The notes: a model not told the origin generated them from the letters alone. Positions 1-10,471 are shown, numbered from the stretch's first letter. The stretch is 64,000 nt of DNA from Agelas oroides (GCA_949130485.1 OX422187.1:62001-126000); one strand, 5' to 3'. Numbers and translations are program-made.

Positions 1-7
1 CTAGTTA

Positions 8-351
8 GGCCATACCAAATTGATTTTATGTTTCACGGATTGCTTAGGTCAGAAACATGACCCGGTAGGCAGGCAAAAAAAAACAAAAATAAAAATGGCG
101 AAACTTCTCATGAATAATTAGATACGCTCAGCCACACAAAACTGCTTGCCATCCTCCATCCTTGCCACGCTGTGAGTACTTAGCCTCGTTTCCAGGCCTT
201 CGCGCGTTCGTCGCGTTCAGCGACGAACGCGAAGGCCTGAGAACGAGGCTAGTGAGTACTGGATTACGTGTACATATTAATTTTTTTTTCAATTTTCAAA
301 ATAAAAAGACCCGGCCGGATCCGTGAAACATAAAATCAATTTGGCATGGCC
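8..351. mobile_element. TIR MITE with TTA target duplication (Harbinger-like)
   Basis: The two ends are inverted copies of about 33 bases beginning GGCCATRCCAAATTGA, one at 8-40 and the other at 319-351. TTA flanks both sides (5-7 and 352-354), which fits the 3-bp target duplications of PIF/Harbinger elements. There is no coding capacity. A second, unrelated foldback element sits inside it at 181-251, so this one is the older insertion. The superfamily assignment rests only on the target duplication. Confidence 0.75.
181..251. mobile_element. TAGYCTCG-type foldback MITE, 9-bp target duplication
   Basis: A 71-bp near-perfect palindrome that starts TAGCCTCGTTTCCAGGCC and ends with its inverse. 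GTGAGTACT is present on both sides (172-180 and 252-260), an exact 9-bp target duplication. It is nested in the TTA-flanked element around it. Its end sequence is shared with many other copies in this window and with the helicase-bearing transposon at 34811-41062. Confidence 0.85.
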
Positions 352-539
352 TTAGTTCTATGTTGCCACTCAGGCATTATTTCAAAGTTCTTGGATCAAC
401 TGTCATCAATCTTTGCTTCGTCAAAAGTACTGTGTCTGAGATATTGCGTTCATGCTCGTATAAAAACTATGTGACATCAAAGGTGGTGTAAATAAGGCAT
501 GGAAATGAGGCTTTTAAATGTTCAATAACCCTCACGTGT

Positions 540-958
540 TGTAGCGTGGCTCGCAAATCAACTCGCCGTTCGGCGCAAACAGCAAACGGTGCAAAATAGT
601 TATTATTTGGTGCGAGCAATAGCAAGAGAATCTGTCCAGAAAGTAAGTGTGCCTACTTATATACAAAACAGAACACATGATGAAAAGTATGATGACAAAT
701 GGTGTGAGCTATACCACAACAGACAGGGGGATGGAGATGTACAGGAAATGTAGAGGTGACAACGAAAACATGGGAGGAGAAGGCTATTGAGTGAAAAGAA
801 CCACCATGTAGCAAAATACACACAGAGATAAGCAGCATGCAGATGTACAAATAAGGCCATAAGGTGGTTTAACAGTATACATAAATGAAAAATCATTACA
901 AACTAATTGATACACTATATAGACAACATATTAAGTTCAACAGTTAACATATGTTACA
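540..958 (-). repeat. LTR (3' LTR in element orientation)
   Basis: 419 bp, beginning TGTAGCGTGG and ending GTTACA on the plus strand. It matches the other LTR at 5676-6094 along its full length by eye. The short open frames inside it occur in both LTRs and have no family resemblance. Confidence 0.95.
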
Positions 959-959
959 C

Positions 960-972
960 AGCTCCCCTCTTG
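960..972 (-). other. Polypurine tract of the LTR element
   Basis: Read on the minus strand the sequence just inside this LTR is AAGAGGGGAGCTG, a purine run in the place where plus-strand DNA synthesis is primed in Ty3/Gypsy elements. Assigned by position and composition. Confidence 0.7.
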
Positions 973-995
973 AAGAAAATACGTCCCGTATTCAG

Positions 996-3900
996 TCAGT
1001 GTGATATAAATGAGTGCAAATAGTCAGGAGGTCTACGTTGTCGGCGAGGATATCGGAGTTCGGATCGATAATCAGGATCATCAATAATTTCAAGGTTTGA
1101 CCCAACAGGCTCAGGTGGAAGAGAATGCTGATGATGTTGAAGAGGAGCTTTCTCTTGGTTTAAACGCATGTGTGGTGGACAGGCCTTCAGGCGGTTGAAG
1201 TGGACAACTAAACGATTGCGGCGTAACTGGACATTTTGAATGTGATAGGTAACATCTGAGAGTCGACTGACAACTTTGAAGGGCCCTGTCCAGGGACGAT
1301 GGAGCTTTTTAGGACATCCACGAGGGACCACAGGAGAAAACAGCCACACAAGATCTCCTGCTTCAAACAACTTGCCATGGACCTTCCTGTCATATAGTTC
1401 TTTCTGCCGATCCAGCTGATGGCCCATTTGTTCTCGCACTTGTTGATAGGCTTTCTCCAGTCGCTTGCGGAGGTCATCTGCATATTCTGAAGGAGATGCT
1501 GTATCAGGGGTTGGAGTGCCAAACATAATATCAATCGGCATTCGAACTTGGCGACCATACATCAAATAAAAGGGGGAATACCCAGTTGTGGGGTGCACAC
1601 TAGTGTTGTAAGCCAAACATAGGGGTCGAAGTTGGCTCTCCCAGTCAAAGGGATGCTTTTCAGCAGTGGTGGCTAGCATATTGAGCAAAGTGCGGTTGAA
1701 TCGCTCAACCATGCCATCAGACTGAGGATGGTATGGTGTCGTGCATGATTTGTGGATTCCGAGCAGCTTGCACACCTCAGCAATCACCTGTGATTCAAAT
1801 TGCCGCCCCTGGTCAGAATGCAGCTGCTCTGCTGGGGAGAAACGAAAGAAAAACTCATTGGTGAGTTTGTTGGCAACTGTCACTGCTTCCTGGTTACGGA
1901 TCGCATAAGCCTCCACCCAACGTGTGAAGTAGTCGCCCACCACTAAAATGTAATTGTTCCCATTTGTGGACTCAGGAAATGGCCCCAGAATATCAGTTGC
2001 AACAATTTGCATGGGGTAACCGGCCTTGATAGACTGTAGGGGAGCTCTGGCCTTTGGTGCAGGAGTCTTCCTCATGGCACATTTGGCACAGTTCCTGCAC
2101 CAGTTCTCCACGTCATTGTAGTGCCCAGGCCAGTAAAAACGCTCTTTGAGACGGGCGAGTGTTTTGTCCATTCCCAAGTGAGCTGCACAAACACCCTCAT
2201 GCAGATCCACCAGTACCTCCTCCCGTAAAGCCATTGGAACGACCAACTGCAGAGTCCTCTCCTGGTCGACTGGCCTCTCGTACCATCGCCACAGAAGACC
2301 ATCTTTTACCAGCAACTGGTCCCAGAGTTGGAATAGGCGGCGGGAGGCAGGGCTCAAGGTCTTCACCTTGTCGGGGGTAGGCTTCTGGCCTGCTTCTTTC
2401 GACTGCAGTGCAAGGCCCATGGTGGCATCTGCAAGTTGTAACTGTCGAAGCTCATCCAGCGAGTGACGCTCGGACGGCAATATTCCAGTGACGGCGACGA
2501 GTGCTGGAGCTGTGCTGTGGTTCTCTCGACCACACTGGGTACAAGGCAGACGAGACAGGGCGTCTGCATTTGTGTGTTTTCTGCCCCGCCGGTGCACAGT
2601 GTCGAAATCGAATTCTTGGAGCCTTTCAAGCCACCGTGCAAGTTGGCCTTCTGGTTCTTTGAAGTTGCGCAGCCAAGTTAGCGATCCATGGTCGGTGCGT
2701 AGAGTGAAGTGGTGGCCAGCGAGGTAGGGCCTAAACTGACGTGTGAAAAAGACAACAGCAAGTAGTTCTCGTCGCGTAACACAATACCGTCGCTCGGGCT
2801 TGCTCAATACGCGGCTGCCATACGCTACCACCCTTTCCATCCCGTTGTCGTCAATCTGTGACAGTACAGCTCCAATACCAGTGTCACTTGCATCTGTGTC
2901 AAGGATGAAAGGACGGCTAAAGTTGGGGTGTGCCAACACAGGAGCGGTCGAGAGGTGGTGTCGCAGCTCCTCAAAGGCGCTTTGACAGTCAGCGGTCCAG
3001 TGGAAGGCCCTCGCACGCTCCGTCAGTCTGTGGAGTGGTTTGGCTATCTGTACAAAGTCACGAATGAAACGCCGATAGTAACTGGCAAATCCAAGGAATC
3101 GCTGCACTTCTCGGGTGGACAAGGGTATGGGCCAAGTTGCCACTTTCTCGATCTTGGTGGGGTCTGCAGCAACACCTTCCTCTGAAATTACATGGCCAAG
3201 GTACTGGACTTTTGGCTGGAAAAAAGCACACTTCGAGGACTTAAGCCTCAATCCAGCGTCTCGGAGGCGTTGAAACACTGCCTGCAGGTTCCGTAGGTGA
3301 TCAACAAAGGTATGACCCAAAATAATGACATCGTCCAAGTAAACAAGACAGTGGGACCACTGTAGTCCAGCTAGGACGAGGTCCATCAGCCGTTGGAAAG
3401 TCGCTGGGGCGTTACAGAGGCCGAACGGCATGACCTTGAACTCGAACAGCCCCTCGGTGGTACAAAATGCCGTCTTATGTCGATCCTCCTCTGCAACTTC
3501 CACCTGCCAGTACCCACTGAGCAAGTCGAGGGTGCTGAACCACTTTGATCCAGCCAGCGTGTCGAGGGTAGCATCAATGCGAGGTAAGGGGTAGGCATCC
3601 TTGCGTGTCACATCGTTCAACTTCCGGTAATCGACACAGAAACGAGTCGTGCCATCCTTTTTCCTTACAAGGACAATGGGGGAGGCCCAAGGGCTAGTAG
3701 ATCGCTGAATTACCTCCTGCTCGAGCATCTCATCCAGCAGCGTTTGCACCTCCTGTCTGCGGTAGGGCGGAATACGGCGGACCGGTTGCCGAACTGGTGT
3801 GGCATCTCCGGTGTGAATGCTGTGACTCAGCTTGTCTGTCCTCCCCAGGTCACTGTTGGAGCTTGCAAAAATATCGGCATATGTTAAAAGGAGACTGTAG

Positions 3901-4733
3901 AACTGTTCCCTCTGCTCCATAGTCAGTCCCGCACCCTGTGTCTCCACGAGTCCACGGAGCATCTCTCGCTTCTCCTGGGAAATGGTATCAGATCCAACAT
4001 TACTAATGACAACCTCACCAGGTATGTCCACCAACTCCAGGACTGCCACCTCCGTCCCCTTGAACAGTTGGACAGGTTCCGCCCTCGGGTTGAGGAGACG
4101 AACGGGAACTCGACTCGTATTTGCGTTCACAAGTGCTCGTGCCACAAGAGCAGGTACTCGCTTCTCCTGAGTTCCTTCCATCAACCAAGTTCCGTCGCCA
4201 AGGGGCTCTTCGAGGCAGGCCATCACCTCCATCTCGCTACAGGGTGGTATTTGAATAGTCTCTAGTGCTCGAACACAGGGGTTGGCGTTCTGTTTTGGCT
4301 GGTTTGCCTCCACGAGTGGTAGAATACACCTCCGGTCACCAAGGGAGAGCTTTTTCTCGCCCAAATCAATGTTCGCCCTGTACTTATGGAGAAAATCAAG
4401 GCCCAGAATTGCTTCTGTGGTTAGTGTACTCACCACGACCACATCCATTGGGAGCTTCTCTCCTGCTAAGTCTATCTCCACCCGAGCGCAACCAAGGACC
4501 GGCAACGGTGATCCATCAACACCAACAAGCCGCGGGTTCGACCAAGGTTTCAGTGACTCGGTACACGCACGTTCGGCATTGCTCCTCGCCCAGGCGTCGT
4601 CTCGCAACAGGGACACTGCCGCGCCGGTATCCACCAGGAAGGAGGTCTGGGCGCCATTCACTGTTCCTTCGAGTCTGTAGCCACCTGTAGAAGTAACTGG
4701 AGAAATAACGATCATGAGCCATTTGCTTTTCAC
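996..4733 (-). CDS. pol: Ty3/Gypsy pol polyprotein (PR-RT-RNase H-IN)
   Basis: A long frame of about 1,245 residues. In order it shows an aspartic protease (DTGAA motif near residue 36), reverse transcriptase (YLDDVII in the middle third), RNase H (DTDAS), an integrase HHCC zinc finger (paired His followed by CX2C), the DDE integrase core, and a GPF-type C-terminal module. I see no chromodomain. It lies immediately downstream of gag. Together these enzymes copy the element RNA and insert the DNA. Confidence 0.95.
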   Translation of the reverse strand: MKSKWLMIVISPVTSTGGYRLEGTVNGAQTSFLVDTGAAVSLLRDDAWARSNAERACTESLKPWSNPRLVGVDGSPLPVLGCARVEIDLAGEKLPMDVVVVSTLTTEAILGLDFLHKYRANIDLGEKKLSLGDRRCILPLVEANQPKQNANPCVRALETIQIPPCSEMEVMACLEEPLGDGTWLMEGTQEKRVPALVARALVNANTSRVPVRLLNPRAEPVQLFKGTEVAVLELVDIPGEVVISNVGSDTISQEKREMLRGLVETQGAGLTMEQREQFYSLLLTYADIFASSNSDLGRTDKLSHSIHTGDATPVRQPVRRIPPYRRQEVQTLLDEMLEQEVIQRSTSPWASPIVLVRKKDGTTRFCVDYRKLNDVTRKDAYPLPRIDATLDTLAGSKWFSTLDLLSGYWQVEVAEEDRHKTAFCTTEGLFEFKVMPFGLCNAPATFQRLMDLVLAGLQWSHCLVYLDDVIILGHTFVDHLRNLQAVFQRLRDAGLRLKSSKCAFFQPKVQYLGHVISEEGVAADPTKIEKVATWPIPLSTREVQRFLGFASYYRRFIRDFVQIAKPLHRLTERARAFHWTADCQSAFEELRHHLSTAPVLAHPNFSRPFILDTDASDTGIGAVLSQIDDNGMERVVAYGSRVLSKPERRYCVTRRELLAVVFFTRQFRPYLAGHHFTLRTDHGSLTWLRNFKEPEGQLARWLERLQEFDFDTVHRRGRKHTNADALSRLPCTQCGRENHSTAPALVAVTGILPSERHSLDELRQLQLADATMGLALQSKEAGQKPTPDKVKTLSPASRRLFQLWDQLLVKDGLLWRWYERPVDQERTLQLVVPMALREEVLVDLHEGVCAAHLGMDKTLARLKERFYWPGHYNDVENWCRNCAKCAMRKTPAPKARAPLQSIKAGYPMQIVATDILGPFPESTNGNNYILVVGDYFTRWVEAYAIRNQEAVTVANKLTNEFFFRFSPAEQLHSDQGRQFESQVIAEVCKLLGIHKSCTTPYHPQSDGMVERFNRTLLNMLATTAEKHPFDWESQLRPLCLAYNTSVHPTTGYSPFYLMYGRQVRMPIDIMFGTPTPDTASPSEYADDLRKRLEKAYQQVREQMGHQLDRQKELYDRKVHGKLFEAGDLVWLFSPVVPRGCPKKLHRPWTGPFKVVSRLSDVTYHIQNVQLRRNRLVVHFNRLKACPPHMRLNQEKAPLQHHQHSLPPEPVGSNLEIIDDPDYRSELRYPRRQRRPPDYLHSFISH

Positions 4734-4735
4734 CC

Positions 4736-5641
4736 TCAGACGCTCGGCTCTTCGCGCCGAGGGTTTCTAGTTTCCCTGAGGCTGTCGCCCCAGTCGGCAG
4801 TTCCTGGCCACATGGCCTCTCTTGCCGCATCTCCAACACAGACCGTCAAATCCGGCAGACCTACTGGCGACCGGCGTCCTTGCCCTTTCCGATCCTCTCG
4901 CCACGGTGGATTCGGCGGATCGCTGACTGTGGGTCCTCGCCGCGTTAACATCCCACGGTCGTTTTCGCTCGGCTGTCGGGCGTTCGCTCGTAGGTGCTCG
5001 TCCTTCAGCTCAAGTTTCTCCACCCTCTCGACGAGCTTTTCCACCAACGTCACAAGTTTTTCTTGTGGGTTGACTGCCGCGACAGTGGTCTCGTCCGCCA
5101 CCTCTACACCCGAAACTCCTAATCCGCATCCCTTCGGCGGCAAATAGGTCTCGATTTCCAAAGTCGCGCTCACTGCCGCGTCCAGTGTCTCCGGGCACTT
5201 CTGTCTTACACTGAAAGCAACTTGTGGATGCTCCAAATTTTGCAGGTACACATTGAGGGCTAAGCGTTCTCTCGCCTTGTCCTCCAAGTCGGGAAATGCG
5301 TGGTCCGCGAGCTGTTTCAAGTCCTCGGCAAAATCTGCCCATGCCTCCGTCTTCTTTTTACGGCGTGTCTGGAACTCGGCCTGGTAACGGCTTTTGCGAC
5401 TCTTGGGCTCGAATCTCTCGGTAAGGGCCTTTTTCGCCTCCTTAAAGTCTGCCCGTGTTTCCTCCGATAACCGTTGAAATGCTATCTGGGCGCGCCCAGT
5501 CAGACGTACCTTCAGCCATTTCAGCTTCTGCGCTGCATCCCAGCCGTTCACGTCGGCCACACTTTCAAAGTGGTATGCCCACTCTTCCCACCTGCCTTCG
5601 CCATTAAAGGGTTCAGGAAGTACTAGCGGTCTCGCAGCCAT
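4736..5641 (-). CDS. gag: Ty3/Gypsy gag
   Basis: A frame of about 301 residues starting just inside the primer-binding site. The first two thirds look like a Ty3/Gypsy Gag (capsid) region: FNGEGRWEEW near the N-terminus, then a helical segment containing KWLKVRLTGRAQ and a basic region KSRYQAEFQTRRKKK. A Glu/Leu/Val-rich coiled stretch follows around residues 190-215. It would form the particle in which reverse transcription happens. The assignment rests on position and general Gag appearance, since gag sequences diverge quickly. Confidence 0.85.
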   Translation of the reverse strand: MAARPLVLPEPFNGEGRWEEWAYHFESVADVNGWDAAQKLKWLKVRLTGRAQIAFQRLSEETRADFKEAKKALTERFEPKSRKSRYQAEFQTRRKKKTEAWADFAEDLKQLADHAFPDLEDKARERLALNVYLQNLEHPQVAFSVRQKCPETLDAAVSATLEIETYLPPKGCGLGVSGVEVADETTVAAVNPQEKLVTLVEKLVERVEKLELKDEHLRANARQPSENDRGMLTRRGPTVSDPPNPPWREDRKGQGRRSPVGLPDLTVCVGDAAREAMWPGTADWGDSLRETRNPRREEPSV

Positions 5642-5655
5642 TCTCTTTCGCAGGG

Positions 5656-5673
5656 ATCCTGCCGACTACGCCA
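5656..5673 (-). other. Primer-binding site, tRNA-Ser type
   Basis: Two bases inside the 5' LTR (element orientation) the minus strand reads TGGCGTAGTCGGCAGGAT. This is complementary to the 3' end of metazoan tRNA-Ser(AGA) including CCA, as I remember that tRNA. All 18 bases match. Confidence 0.8.
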
Positions 5674-5675
5674 AT

Positions 5676-6094
5676 TGTAGCGTGGCTCGCAAATCAACTC
5701 GCCGTTCGGCGCAAACAGCAAACGGTGCAAAATAGTTATTATTTGGTGCGAGCAATAGCAAGAGAATCTGTCCAGAAAGTAAGTGTGCCTACTTATATAC
5801 AAAACAGAACACATGATGAAAAGTATGATGACAAATGGTGTGAGCTATACCACAACAGACAGGGGGATGGAGATGTACAGGAAATGTAGAGGTGACAACG
5901 AAAACATGGGAGGAGAAGGCTATTGAGTGAAAAGAACCACCATGTAGCAAAATACACACAGAGATAAGCAGCATGCAGATGTACAAATAAGGCCATAAGG
6001 TGGTTTAACAGTATACATAAATGAAAAATCATTACAAACTAATTGATACACTATATAGACAACATATTAAGTTCAACAGTTAACATATGTTACA
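5676..6094 (-). repeat. LTR (5' LTR in element orientation)
   Basis: 419 bp with the same TG...CA ends as the LTR at 540-958 and no difference seen by eye. It is followed by the CGTGT target duplication at 6095-6099. Confidence 0.95.
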
Positions 6095-6183
6095 CGTGTC
6101 AAAATGAAATGCAGATCCCAGACCCTTCTTCAGTCTGTTGGGACAGTAAGTAGTTTCCTAGGGTAGTACACTACATCTAGACC

Positions 6184-6519
6184 TAGTCTCGCATAGCCAC
6201 ACCTCATTGCGCAAGTGAGGGAAGGAGTTTGATAACTTTCAACGAGCCGCTTGTTGCACAGGAATTTCATTTATCCAAATTACATAAGTGCAAATGCTGC
6301 ATAATTATCTTGGGAAGACGGACAAAGCAGCTGCTCATGGTTTCACAGTTGCTTCACAGATTGTAATTTCCTTTGTGATATCAGCACTCATGTGACGGAA
6401 ATTATACTGCACTGTGATTGGTCCCGCACTGTACAGAGAAGTGCAACAAACTGCTGTAAAAGAAGTTACCAGACCCTTTCCCTAGCTGTCTTGCTGAACG
6501 GGGTGTGCACGCGAGACTA
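6184..6519. mobile_element. Probable TAGTCTCG-type element, diverged
   Basis: The ends are TAGTCTCGCATAGCCACACC and the inverse of TAGTCTCGCGTGCACACCCC, so the first nine bases match and the rest matches loosely. Flanks ATCTAGACC and ATCCTGGACC are similar but not identical. There is no open frame of interest inside. Probably an older member of the foldback family. Confidence 0.5.
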
Positions 6520-6672
6520 ATCCTGGACCGAAGAACAATCTTATGTCAGCACGCCGGACTTCATCTAAGACTATAACAGCCTCCCAGGGTAAAAATTATG
6601 CCAGGTACAAAGGTCTAAGTATGCAGAAGGCGTGGCACGGCGCGTGCACGTTGACAGGGGATGTTCCATCCT

Positions 6673-7232
6673 AGAGGAGGTTGGAAGCTAGTAATTAGTG
6701 ATACGCGCAAGGTAGCAATTAGTGCTACGTGAGTGACGTAATCATACTGACTTCCATAGCGGCCCATAGTGAAAGGTCAACTAGCCTCGTTCCCAGGCCC
6801 CGCCCATCTTTCCGTCGCTAATTAGTATGGTAAACCGTACTAATAAGCGACGGAAAGCTGGGCAACCGTACTAATTAGCGACGGAAAGCTGGGCGGGGCC
6901 TGGGAACGAGGCTACTCACAAACAGCTTTCGTTTGTTTGGGACGAAACTCAGTGGATACTGCTAGGTGAGCGCTAGATCGACCGCTATAGGTCTTCCTTA
7001 CGCGCGAAGCATTTGAGTGTTTCCTTGGGAATCCCCACGGAAAATTCTCCATGTCATAAAATGCCATAGAAGTCGATCTAGCTCACCTAGCAGTATCCAC
7101 TGAGTGAGTATCGTCCCAAACAAACGAAAGCTGTTGGTGTAAATCGAGTTGACCTTTCACTATGAGCCTCTAAGGCAGTCAGTATGATTACGTCATTCGC
7201 GTAGCACTAATTACTAGCTTCCAACCTCCTCT
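6673..7232. mobile_element. Large foldback element carrying a nested MITE
   Basis: The left arm starting AGAGGAGGTTGGAAGCTAGT (6673) is repeated in inverse at the right end (to 7232). The match continues through the GTGAAAGGTCAAC and AGCTTTCGTTTG segments up to GCTAGGTGAGC near 6970, pairing with sequence near 7090. The left arm is interrupted by the MITE at 6782-6914, which the right arm lacks, so the foldback is older. No coding capacity. Confidence 0.75.
6782..6914. mobile_element. TAGCCTCG foldback MITE nested in a foldback arm
   Basis: 133 bp with ends TAGCCTCGTTCCCAGGCC and its inverse. An inner segment containing TTTCCGTCGCTAATTAG is partly repeated in tandem and in inverse. It is absent from the matching place in the right arm of the surrounding foldback. 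A clean 9-bp target duplication is not visible here. Confidence 0.8.
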
Positions 7233-7247
7233 GGTTCCGTCCTATAG

Positions 7248-7714
7248 TAGCCTCGTTCCCAGGCCCCGCCCAGCTTTCCGTCGCTTGCAGTACGGAAAAG
7301 CGCAGAAGCGGTCGTAGTCTCGTCCCCAGACCCCACCCTCTCACGAGGAGAAACGGTCTGGTGAACCAAGTCGAATTTCTTGGGCTAGCGCAAGCTTTTG
7401 CGACATTGTAACCTAGCAACGATCAAAACATTTTGCGGTCAACCCGCTCAAAAAAGATACGGATACTCGAATAGATATGAACAAATTTGACTGTTGTAAG
7501 GGGAGTGTTACGTAATAATTACCCATCTCGCGATCTCATTGGTCATTACCCGTTTTGGGTAATAAGCCCAAGAAATTCGACTTCGTTCACCAGACCGTTT
7601 CTCGCCGGGAGGCGCGCGCGGGCGGGGCACGAGACTAAAGCGGTCGAGGGCCTGGAATAATTCATCACGTGAGTGACGCGCGCGGGGAGAGCCTGGGATC
7701 CGGGAACGAGGCTA
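7248..7714. mobile_element. TAGCCTCG MITE hosting a second MITE
   Basis: The ends are TAGCCTCGTTCCCAGGCC and the inverse of TAGCCTCGTTCCCGG. GTCCTATAG flanks both sides (7239-7247 and 7715-7723), an exact 9-bp target duplication. Another foldback of the same end type lies inside at 7315-7637. Confidence 0.85.
7315..7637. mobile_element. TAGTCTCG foldback nested in a TAGCCTCG MITE
   Basis: It starts TAGTCTCGTCCCCAGACC and ends GCACGAGACTA. Both arms also share an inverted segment around CCAAGAAATTCGACTT. It sits wholly inside the element at 7248-7714. No frame is long enough to be coding. Confidence 0.75.
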
Positions 7715-7723
7715 GTCCTATAG

Positions 7724-8497
7724 CTATTAATACAAAATTAGTAGTTTACGGAGATTTAATAATACAGTCCCTGCCAGCGCTCGCCTGACACGAAAACATT
7801 ATAGAGAATATAACACCATGGAAGGTGCAAAGAATTGGTGGATAGACAATTAAGATTCCAGATAGCTGAAACTGTACAACGGACACACGGTGCAAACATT
7901 CGGCTCCGGATTATCAATAATGAAGGCAACACCGCCACACTTATAGCCAGGAGTGCATGCTGGCCTTTCAATCATATTCATCGCACTGCCGCCCGAAGGC
8001 TAGGGTTCTCGCGCCGTGGCACGCATGCATGCGAGCCATCAGTATCCCTTCGTCCTTGCAAAGGCACACGCAGATTATGCAACAACGCAGGCTCGCGCCA
8101 TGGCCAGAAGCGCTCAAACGCCTTGGCGCAATTAGTATTGTTTTAGTTATATAGTTTTGGATTTAGAAGGTTTAGTTCATAGTTTTTACAACTAGTTACA
8201 GTTTCAATTATACTAAAACTCCCAAACCCCAAATGGTATTTATAGTTATCAATGCAAAAAAAGTTATCGGTTTTAGTATAGTTTCCTGTTTAGCAAAGAA
8301 AAATTAGTGATTAACTGTACAACGGACATATCCCTCGCAGGCTCGCACCATGGCCAGAAGCGCGTACGACCCTTATATATAATACGTGCAAATCATTAAC
8401 TCTCACTGTTTTCCTAGCATTAGACAGTATAGGGCATGCCTGAGAACACACATAGTGAGATTGCCGAGGGGCAGCGAGACTTCCGGTCCTTAGGGCT
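7724..8497. other. No gene recognised
   Basis: Short open frames on both strands resemble nothing I recognise. A short motif pair (CTGTACAACGGACA and GGCCAGAAGCGC) appears twice, near 7870/8320 and 8100/8350, hinting at a degraded duplication. 8140-8310 is AT-rich. Confidence 0.5.
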
Positions 8498-9000
8498 GGA
8501 CCATCATGGACTCAAATTGCTGTCTTGACATGGTCAGGAGCTGGGTCATGACACTGGACTACTCCCGTACCCAATCATGCACCCTCCCAATTGCACAATC
8601 AAATCATGATGCTATCAACTAGTCTCATTCCCAGACTACCCTTTCACAGGTAGTCTGGGCATGAGACCAGTCCTAAAATCTCCAGTTTTGTCGCTTGGAT
8701 TTCTTTCTTCCAACTTCTCTTTCATTGGCTGGAGGAGCAGTAGAGAGTGACACTCACAAACTTCAAATCAGACTCAGGGTCATGGGTGTTCTCGGGCTGA
8801 CAGTTACCCTGAGAGTGGGAGAGAATTTGCAGCAATCTTGAATAAAGTTGCTAGCATAGCAAATTTGAACACAAAACTGCAGACACGTGCATGAAATCTT
8901 ATGTACATCTAAAGGATTACACAAAGTGACCATTTTTAGCAGGATTCTTGTTAGACATTTTAGCAGCACCATTTGGATGTGGCAAATTCTGAATACACCT
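8498..9000. repeat. Dispersed repeat, copy A (partial)
   Basis: It matches 30885-31790 in two blocks: the segment with GTCATGACACTGGA and the segment with GGGTGTTCTCGGGCTGAC. The roughly 320 bases between them in copy B (about 31175-31498) are absent here. It contains a MITE at 8620-8669 at the same internal position as in copy B. Confidence 0.8.
8620..8669. mobile_element. TAGTCTC foldback MITE inside the dispersed repeat
   Basis: A 50-bp palindrome beginning TAGTCTCATTCCCAGACTA and ending with its near inverse. The same insertion is present at 31049-31099 in copy B of the repeat, so it predates the spread of that repeat. Confidence 0.7.
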
Positions 9001-10471
9001 CGTTTAGCATGTATTAATTTTAGCGTTTTTTGACAGGAACCTAATTAATTAGACATATCATTATTAATTGCATTAGCGAAAATGACGCTGATCGCTAAAA
9101 TCGGTAAATTTAGTATGTGCAATTAAAAGTAACATTAAGGTAAGCACTGATCATCCCACAAGCTGTATATACCTATACATGTAGATTTGAAGCCCACAAT
9201 CTTCTAGGAAGCATGTCTGGTTCATTTCCATAGCAACTGGTCCACCTACTGATTATTGCCTATAGCACAAAGCTTGCAATGTTCTCCGCCAGATCCTCCT
9301 ACAGAAGCTCTGACCACATGCATACACACACAGGCAATATGCATGCAAAACCAGGCCTGTCATGCAGTAGATGGTCTTCGCTCAAAAGTGGTCCCCCCCC
9401 CCCAGACCAAACATCACAGCCATAACTAGTCCCCTCCCTGCCGCTGATGGTCCCATCCTTGGCATGGTGGTCAGTGAGTGTGTCAAGGCTGAGAAGTGGA
9501 CCAGCTCTCCAGTCAACCTTAGGCTGGTTTTTCAAGGCGAGCTAAAACGATGGCATTTAATACATCCATGTACAATGGCCCCCAGTGTCCTTCAGCTACT
9601 GACACAGTACCCCCTCAGTAAGTAGTAGAGTGTGTACTATCTCTGAGCTACCGAAGGAGGATAACGAGTGGCACTGGTGGAGAAGGCACATTACTATCAC
9701 ATTGAAAAGAGGTAGCCAGCTAACTATACACAAAGAACAAGTGCAGCACTCAATAGAGAAACTGTGTGGCATCTCTTGACTATTATTTTAGGCCCTCTGC
9801 GATGGTTTTGTGACACGGAGAAATGTCACTTTTTGGTCTAAAGTAGGCGAAACGAGAGTAAGCAAACAGGGAATATCCCATTCTTACACATGCAGGGACA
9901 GGTGAGGATTCCACTCCCCATAGCTTACCTCCATTTCAAAATCGGCAAGCACTGAGCACATGGCCACTTTGCTCAGAGCACGGTTTCTCCTTTTCCTCCA
10001 CATGAGGCATCCTCTTTCTTTCCTCACTTTGTTAATGGGTGCTCTCCCCTCTCCTCGCAGTCCAGTCGTTCTTGGTGCTATCTCTCCAACTACGCTCAAC
10101 GGGCCTTTGTTGTCGTCCACAATGAACTTTGTCATGAAAAACAGCTCCATCTGAGTCTATGATGCTCTCTGCTTCCCTTCTGTTCCTGTCTGAAGTCGAT
10201 CCCTGGTCTGCAGAACTCACTGGGACCGCCATTTCTGGTGACTGGCAGACAATCTGCGCATGCACAGTGCACAATAAACGATGACATACAATGACATCAT
10301 CTCACACGCCGCCATGTCAGCTCAGAGGTTCGTCTCACAATGCAAATAAGAGAGGGTCCCCCTTGTGTATAATCCTAAATTGTTTTGTTAGGAGAACTGC
10401 GGTTTTCCTACAGGTCATGTACAGATATGCTAGGAGACTGTGGAAACGGCTAGACATGTGTCTCTAATGCT
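9001..10471. other. No confident gene; possible minus-strand 5' exon
   Basis: Mostly unremarkable sequence. On the minus strand an ATG at about 10150 opens a frame of some 75 codons (MELFFMTKF...) that reaches a GTAAGC donor-like site near 9925. A second ATG frame lies just upstream near 10229. I do not recognise either product. A C9 run lies at 9395-9403. Confidence 0.3.

Larger units (their letters stand above)
540..6094 (-). mobile_element. Ty3/Gypsy LTR retrotransposon, looks whole and very young
   Basis: The element has two 419-bp LTRs in direct orientation, a 5-bp target duplication (CGTGT at 535-539 and 6095-6099), a primer-binding site, a polypurine tract, and gag and pol reading frames in that order on the minus strand. 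The LTRs begin TG and end CA, and I see no difference between them by eye, which points to a very recent insertion. The protease, reverse transcriptase, RNase H, integrase order places it in Ty3/Gypsy (Metaviridae). No envelope-like frame is present. Confidence 0.95.

Noticed and set aside
653-896. Small conserved frames of 65 and 79 codons
   Set aside because: They lie in the LTR and recur at 5789-6032 only because the two LTRs are copies.
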